DNA of 13,648 nt, from positions 1 to 13,648 of the forward strand of contig JAPUKX010000063.1 of assembly GCA_027295435.1 (NCBI GenBank), given 5' to 3'. Origin of the DNA: Planctomycetota bacterium. GTDB lineage: Bacteria > Planctomycetota > Phycisphaerae > Phycisphaerales > SM1A02. Each line of letters opens with the position of its first letter. The first letter of the stretch is position 1. The notes under the pieces were generated by a model. The model did not search any database and was not told the DNA's origin. It saw only the letters and a program-made list of their open reading frames with translations. Of this stretch, positions 13,502 to 13,648 are shown one piece after another. The position numbers and the translations under genes are program-made.

Positions 13502-13543
13502 CCCCTAACCCCTGACTCCTGACTCCTAACTCCTACCCCCCCC
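13502..13543 (+). repeat. Degenerate 7-base tandem repeat between E1 alpha and E1 beta
   Basis: Six consecutive heptads: CCCCTAA, CCCCTGA, CTCCTGA, CTCCTAA, CTCCTAC, CCCCCCC (13502-13543). The first five follow CYCCTRM. The array ends in eight C and is followed at once by AATGG, the E1 beta start, so it replaces any Shine-Dalgarno. The complementary strand is G-rich with TTAGGGG-like units and could fold. It resembles the short tandem heptamer repeats known from cyanobacteria in kind, not in sequence. Confidence 0.75.
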
Positions 13544-13544
13544 A

Positions 13545-13648
13545 ATGGCCAACCTGACTCTCGTACAAGCCATCAACCTCGCTCTGATCCAGGAAATGGA
13601 GAAGGACGATCGCGTAATGATCCTGGGCGAAGATGTGGGGATAAACGG
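13545..13648 (+). CDS. 2-oxoacid dehydrogenase E1 beta subunit, 3' partial
   Basis: The first 34 codons of a gene running off the window. The start (MANLTLVQAIN, then MEKDDRVMILGEDVG at 18-32) is typical of the transketolase-like E1 beta subunit of pyruvate or branched-chain 2-oxoacid dehydrogenases, in which the GEDVG segment lies near the cofactor site. Its position directly behind E1 alpha confirms the pair. The ATG at 13545 has no Shine-Dalgarno; the bases before it are a run of eight C ending the heptad repeat. Translation may rely on readthrough of the transcript from E1 alpha or on an unstructured leader. Confidence 0.88.
   Translation, partial: MANLTLVQAINLALIQEMEKDDRVMILGEDVGIN

Overview
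The window looks like chromosomal DNA of a high-GC bacterium of the phylum Planctomycetota, probably near the Phycisphaerae. The evidence is a dockerin-like calcium-repeat tail at the left edge, membrane proteins with CxxC zinc ribbons (one ending in the CxCGYDLR...CPECGT type I associate with this phylum), and a mix of Shine-Dalgarno-led and apparently leaderless genes. The affiliation is inference. I saw no tRNA, rRNA, CRISPR array, transposase, phage gene or other sign of a mobile region.

Left part (1-4885), mostly housekeeping and unknown genes: the end of a dockerin-tailed, presumably exported protein; a YbaK/ProX-type aminoacyl-tRNA deacylase; thymidylate kinase (tmk) on the minus strand; a zinc-ribbon membrane protein that overlaps by ATGA with an unusual protein joining a PglD-type nucleotide-binding domain to an FKBP-type prolyl-isomerase domain; a second zinc-ribbon multi-pass membrane protein on the minus strand; and a lipoprotein of unknown function.

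Right part (5005-13648), acyl-CoA and branched-chain amino-acid catabolism: an AtoE-type short-chain fatty acid transporter, a crotonase lacking both usual catalytic glutamates, a third zinc-ribbon membrane protein, a second crotonase keeping one of those glutamates, and then a likely operon behind the best promoter in the window. That operon encodes a large VLCAD-like acyl-CoA dehydrogenase, a leucine/valine dehydrogenase, the E1 alpha subunit of a branched-chain 2-oxoacid (or pyruvate) dehydrogenase, and the start of E1 beta, cut by the window edge. Together these fit deamination of leucine, isoleucine or valine, oxidative decarboxylation to an acyl-CoA, dehydrogenation and hydration, with AtoE moving a short-chain acid such as acetoacetate.

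The points most worth following up are the PglD-FKBP fusion, a recurring -10-like hexamer 6-9 bases before start codons that lack a Shine-Dalgarno (leaderless transcription), the crotonase without catalytic glutamates, a 7-base tandem repeat between the E1 alpha and E1 beta genes, and a perfect 14-base palindrome in the leader of the acyl-CoA dehydrogenase operon. No wholly new multi-gene system is evident.
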